Origin: Isochrysis galbana
Lineage: Eukaryota > Haptophyta > Isochrysidales > Isochrysidaceae
Assembly: GCA_018136815.1 (NCBI GenBank)
Contig: CM030936.1
Location: forward strand, 5,789,685-5,853,684
DNA: 64,000 nt
Reading direction: 5' to 3'
Position 1 is the stretch's first letter, and every line of letters starts with the position of its first letter. This document shows positions 60,771 to 64,000 of this stretch, piece after piece. The notes under the pieces are model-generated. The model was not told the DNA's origin. It saw nothing but the letters and a program-made list of their open reading frames with translations, and searched no databases. The translations under genes were made by a program, and so were the position numbers.

Positions 60771-62967
60771 TCAAAAGCGGCGTGCCCTCTTGGGCTTTTG
60801 CTCCATCTCACTCGCAACCGCAGCTTCAAGCTGAGTGATGAATGTGGCCCATCGTGAAAAGAATGTTTCCATGGATGTTTTTGAGTCCTCTGCGAAGAAA
60901 GCGTGAGTAGAATCGAGCTCTGCCTGCATCTTCTTCAACGAATCCTTAAGTTGCGTCACCTGACACGGGATCGAAGGAGATGGGTGACAACGGATTCATG
61001 GACTTCGGTTGTGCAACGTTCACGCGGTACACATCCACCACATGAAGGGGGGAGGAATGCAAAGGGCGTCGACGTACCAATGGCTCTGCTTGAGAAATGA
61101 AGGGTCCCATCACTTCCACGAATCGATCGCCATCCCACGCGGACGCGGCCGCTGAGCGGGTGGAGCGAGAAGCGGTGGCCACCTCATCTTTCAATGTTTG
61201 AAGCGCCGCGCAAAACTTCGTCACCTCATCGGCAATCTCAGTCATAGACAACTTTGCTACGGGCCGAACGCCTGTTAGAGTATGACACAGCTGTTCCATG
61301 CGCGCCCAGCCGTCGGGTTGCGCTGCGCCCTCCCATTCCTCATCTTCTCCTTCCGGCGAAACCGGTGGTGGCAGGGATGCGCAGTGCGAAATGGCAACAT
61401 GCAGTAGGGTCGAGGGCGGAGACGTCGATGTTCGAAGCTCAGCCAGTCGAGTCAGTGCATCCGTGCGGAAGCCATCAGCAGCCCCACGGAAGGAGCCCCC
61501 ATTCAACGTGTTACCCATCTTGAGGACAACGGCGAGGAGCTGGCGCAAGGGTGCAGACGACACGAGAATTTCGCACGCCACCCGCACGCTAGCAACATCA
61601 GCACTCGCAGCAGCTAGAAGGGAATCGAAACGAACCATGTACGATAGGCATTCCAGCCTCTTTTGGAGCCTTGGAATAGATCCTATCTCCGCGATGAAGC
61701 GCTCGGCGAACCCGAGCGACGACGAAGGCACACCTGCATTTGCCACAATTTCGACTTCTTCTGACGTCGGAATGCACGAAAGGAGGGCAGAGATAGAGTC
61801 TGGAGAAAGCGTCTCTTTGTCGAAAGAAAGAATTGCAGCACGCAACTCATCGAAGGGAAGACGTACCCGTGAGAGGATGATAGCAATGTTGTTGGCGCGC
61901 TTGGGTTCTATGAGGGTGACGGCGCTACCCCCACCTTGTCCGCTCCCCATCGCGGTTGATGTTCCGCGCGCAGCACTCGTTGCGGCACGGGATGATGTTG
62001 CTGCCGACTGCACAGCAAAGAGATGAGTCAAGCTTTCAGTGTCGACATCAATTGCATCCTGCTTTACAGCCTCCCAAATAGTCCCACCGATTCTGTTCTT
62101 CGGAACTTTTGTCCACGCGAGCGGCTTGAGCTTGACCGCAGCGGATTTCGCCCTGGAGGCCGGCGGTGGCGGCATTCCCGGTGGTGCGGGAGCGCCAACA
62201 GGAGGCGGCGGGGCAGCGACCACTGGCGGTGGTGGTGGAGGGACGGGAGGTGGAGGCGCCAAAGTGATGGGTGGGGGTGCTGAGACTTGTGGAGGCTCTT
62301 GAGCCAGGGGAGGCGGCGCCAGCAAACCAACTGATGATGCCCCAGGTAGGGAAGGCGGCAGCCGCTGTAGGGCAGCGGAGGTCTCAGATGGTGTTTCCTC
62401 AGCTTGAGTGGCTTGTGGCTGTTTTGGCACTTGTGTTGGACCCACCATGGGGATCCTACCGGCCAAGTTCGCACGCAGCGCAGAGACGTTGATGATGACC
62501 TCGTCATCCTCCTCGTCCTGCCCTCCCACGGCTGGAGACCAGGAGTCGCTGTCGACGGGTGATCGTTTGAGTGCTCGTCCTGGAGTGGCCTGCCGGAACA
62601 CAGCTCGGGATCCAGAGGCTTTTGGTGTGGTGTCGCCTGTTGGCGAGATGATGGCCTGCTTTGATAATGGCAACGGCGGCAAAGTGAAGCCTGCATGGTG
62701 TAGTGGCTTCGGCCAAGGTGAGATTGCGACTTCTGCTCCTTCTCCACCCGGCTGTTGGGGCGAGCACTCGGTGAGCGAAGCCAGCGTGGGGGGTGGCGGC
62801 TTGCCGACTGCTGCACGGCTGATGGCCGAGATGTTGAGTGTCATGTCGTCTCCATCAAGGTCGGCGCGGAGCGGCGCGAGCGCAACGGGCGCCTCCTCCC
62901 CTGAGCGCCTCTTCAGCGGTCGCTTGATGTACACTTCGTCTCCGTCGTCCTCGAGGTAGACGGCCAT
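60771..62967 (-). CDS. Formin (FH1-FH2 actin nucleator)
   Basis: Two exons on the minus strand: 62967..61078 and 60959..60771, intron GT-AG, phase 0; 692 residues. The start is ATG 62967; a GTG just upstream is ignored. Residues 1-215 are acidic and low-complexity, with two similar boxes (DDMTLNISAISRA and DDEVIINVSALRANL). FH1 (about 220-285) has proline runs (APPPPVPPPPPPVVAAPPPP). FH2 follows: LKPLAWTKVPKNRIGGTIWE, then RANNIAIILSRVRLPFDELR, LSYMVRFDSL, the conserved LAVVLKMGNTLNGG, and the tail TSMETFFSRWATFITQLEAA. Formins dimerise through FH2 and elongate actin with profilin bound at FH1. No GBD/FH3, PTEN-like or C2 N-terminus is seen, so control differs from metazoan Diaphanous or plant class II formins. 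The final exon supplies the end of FH2 and a basic PKRARRF terminus. Confidence 0.93.
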
Positions 62968-63057
62968 CACGTGAGCGGCTGGTGGGCCTTGCGAGTCGCG
63001 AGGGAAGAGAGGGGGGGGAGGGAGTGCGGTGGGTTGAGAGAGAGCGAGCGAGCGAGC

Positions 63058-63090
<33 letters not shown>

Positions 63091-63240
63091 AGGGAGGGAG
63101 GGAGGGAGGGAGAAGGGAGAGAGAGATAGGGAGTGAGAGGGAGAGAGATCGAGATGGAGAGAGAGTGGGAGAGAATGAGAGTGATTAAGTGAGAGAGAGG
63201 GGGAGAGAGCGAACGTGAGGAGAGAGAGAGGGGGAGGTGG
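62968..63240 (-). promoter_or_regulatory. GA/CT-rich tract upstream of formin
   Basis: On the plus strand GAGAGA and GGGAGGGA repeats (63040-63230), i.e. CT-rich on the formin coding strand, ending about 30 bp from the ATG, as for the kinase, bestrophin and DUF1350 genes. Confidence 0.5.
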
Positions 63241-63394
63241 ACTTGGGGGCGGCGCTATTTGAATCGCGCGCGTGCGGCGGGGCGAAGGCAGAGGCGCGGG
63301 AGGGAGGTTTAGCTATGAGGAAAATTATACTAGTAGAAGTATTACTCTACTCTAAAAACCCTTTTTACCAGTGTTGGCAGCTTATGAGCTTCTT

Positions 63395-63535
63395 GAACGT
63401 AAGTAAGACTCTTAGCATGTCTCACCGAGACCAACGTAAGTAAGACGAGATAAGACAGTCATGGCAACAGCAGGCAACTTTCGTAAGTAAGACGTAAGAC
63501 ACTGGCGGTGAAACACTGGTAAGAATCCGTAAGAC
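63395..63535. repeat. Cluster of GTAAGTAAGAC motifs
   Basis: CGTAAGTAAGAC occurs near 63400, 63432 and 63483, with shorter CGTAAGAC boxes near 63493 and 63529. This looks like the subterminal repeats of a DNA element whose ends I could not define. Confidence 0.5.
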
Positions 63536-64000
63536 ATCGTTGACGGATCCGAGGTTACCACTGCCTCAGATGGGAACGGAAGGGACGCAAGGGAAGCGGC
63601 GAGAGGCGCGGCGGAAGTTGGGGGGTTGGCCAATGACGGGCTGGACCACTTCCTCAACAGAGAAAGGCGGGAGGACGGGCTTGGGCGAGGGCGAGCGCGA
63701 CGACGGAGCGGACATGGCTGGGCGGATCGGGTTGGATAGGCTGGGGCTGAGGGCTTGGAGAGGTTTGGTATTGAGGTAGTGTTGAGAACGAGGGACGAGA
63801 ACGGGAACGAGAACGAGAACGAGAGCGACGAACGAAGAACGACAGACGACAGACGGCTCACGGCCGATGGGTGAAAATTGACCAAGTCAAGATTGAGGAT
63901 TCATCACGAGATTTTTGGATATGGTGACCGGATAGGTGTAACTAGCACATATCCGGTGCCCTTTGGGCCCTAGACCCCCCACGGTAGCCCCCACAGCGAT
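63536..64000 (-). other. Unassigned segment at window edge, possibly decayed LTR-type sequence
   Basis: 63785-63830 has GAGAACGAGAACGAGAACGA repeats, the reverse of the CTCGCTCTCGT-rich stretch near 33600; a minus-strand Ser/Pro-rich frame follows. Too little to name. Confidence 0.25.

Overview
The window is nuclear DNA of a GC-rich microalga with small spliceosomal introns (GT-AG, and probably some GC-AG) and a secondary-type plastid. The plastid inference rests on a lumen-targeted FKBP with a bipartite-looking leader and a DUF1350 protein of the cyanobacterial/plastid type. The ADP-ribosyltransferase-ankyrin protein and the mixture of ERK7-like kinase, formin, CAX antiporter and bestrophin fit a chromist alga; haptophyte is my first guess and pelagophyte the alternative, neither proven.

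Layout. 1-5809: eleven exons of a partial ADP-ribosyltransferase/ankyrin protein (+). 6077-7240: a degraded LINE. 7446-29092: a Ty3/gypsy chromovirus with 1398-bp LTRs and a 5-bp target duplication, carrying a phage-type cytosine methyltransferase-like domain between gag and protease. Its interior is present nearly twice around a 100-N gap, most likely an assembly artefact. 29774-30934: intronless SAM methyltransferase (+). 30935-36089: repeats, gene fragments and a long CT tract. 36090-38174: ERK7/MAPK15-like kinase (+). 39084-43330: hAT-like non-autonomous elements, a LINE-derived short retroposon and a decayed transposase (-). 43390-45538: CAX Ca2+/H+ antiporter (+). 47752-49109: bestrophin-type channel (+). 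49783-52954: last exon of a cytochrome b561 gene plus an isolated copy of the methyltransferase segment, itself split by a DNA transposon (-). 53116-53490: small hypothetical (-). 53943-54632: FKBP isomerase (-). 55444-56606: DUF1350 protein (+). 57737-59960: gene fragments, a third hAT-like element, a LINE-head copy. 60771-62967: FH2 formin (-).

The host genes are functionally unrelated and are not an operon-like set. What they share is structure: short phase-0-biased introns and, upstream of at least four start codons (kinase, bestrophin, DUF1350, formin), long CT-rich tracts on the coding strand.

The strongest unusual observation is the methyltransferase domain inside the chromovirus, with a second free-standing copy of almost exactly that segment about 21 kb beyond the element. 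Other notable points are a short retroposon family sharing the 5' head of the LINE, three hAT-like families with perfect 8-bp target duplications, and three dispersed copies of the 3' end of a cytochrome b561 gene.
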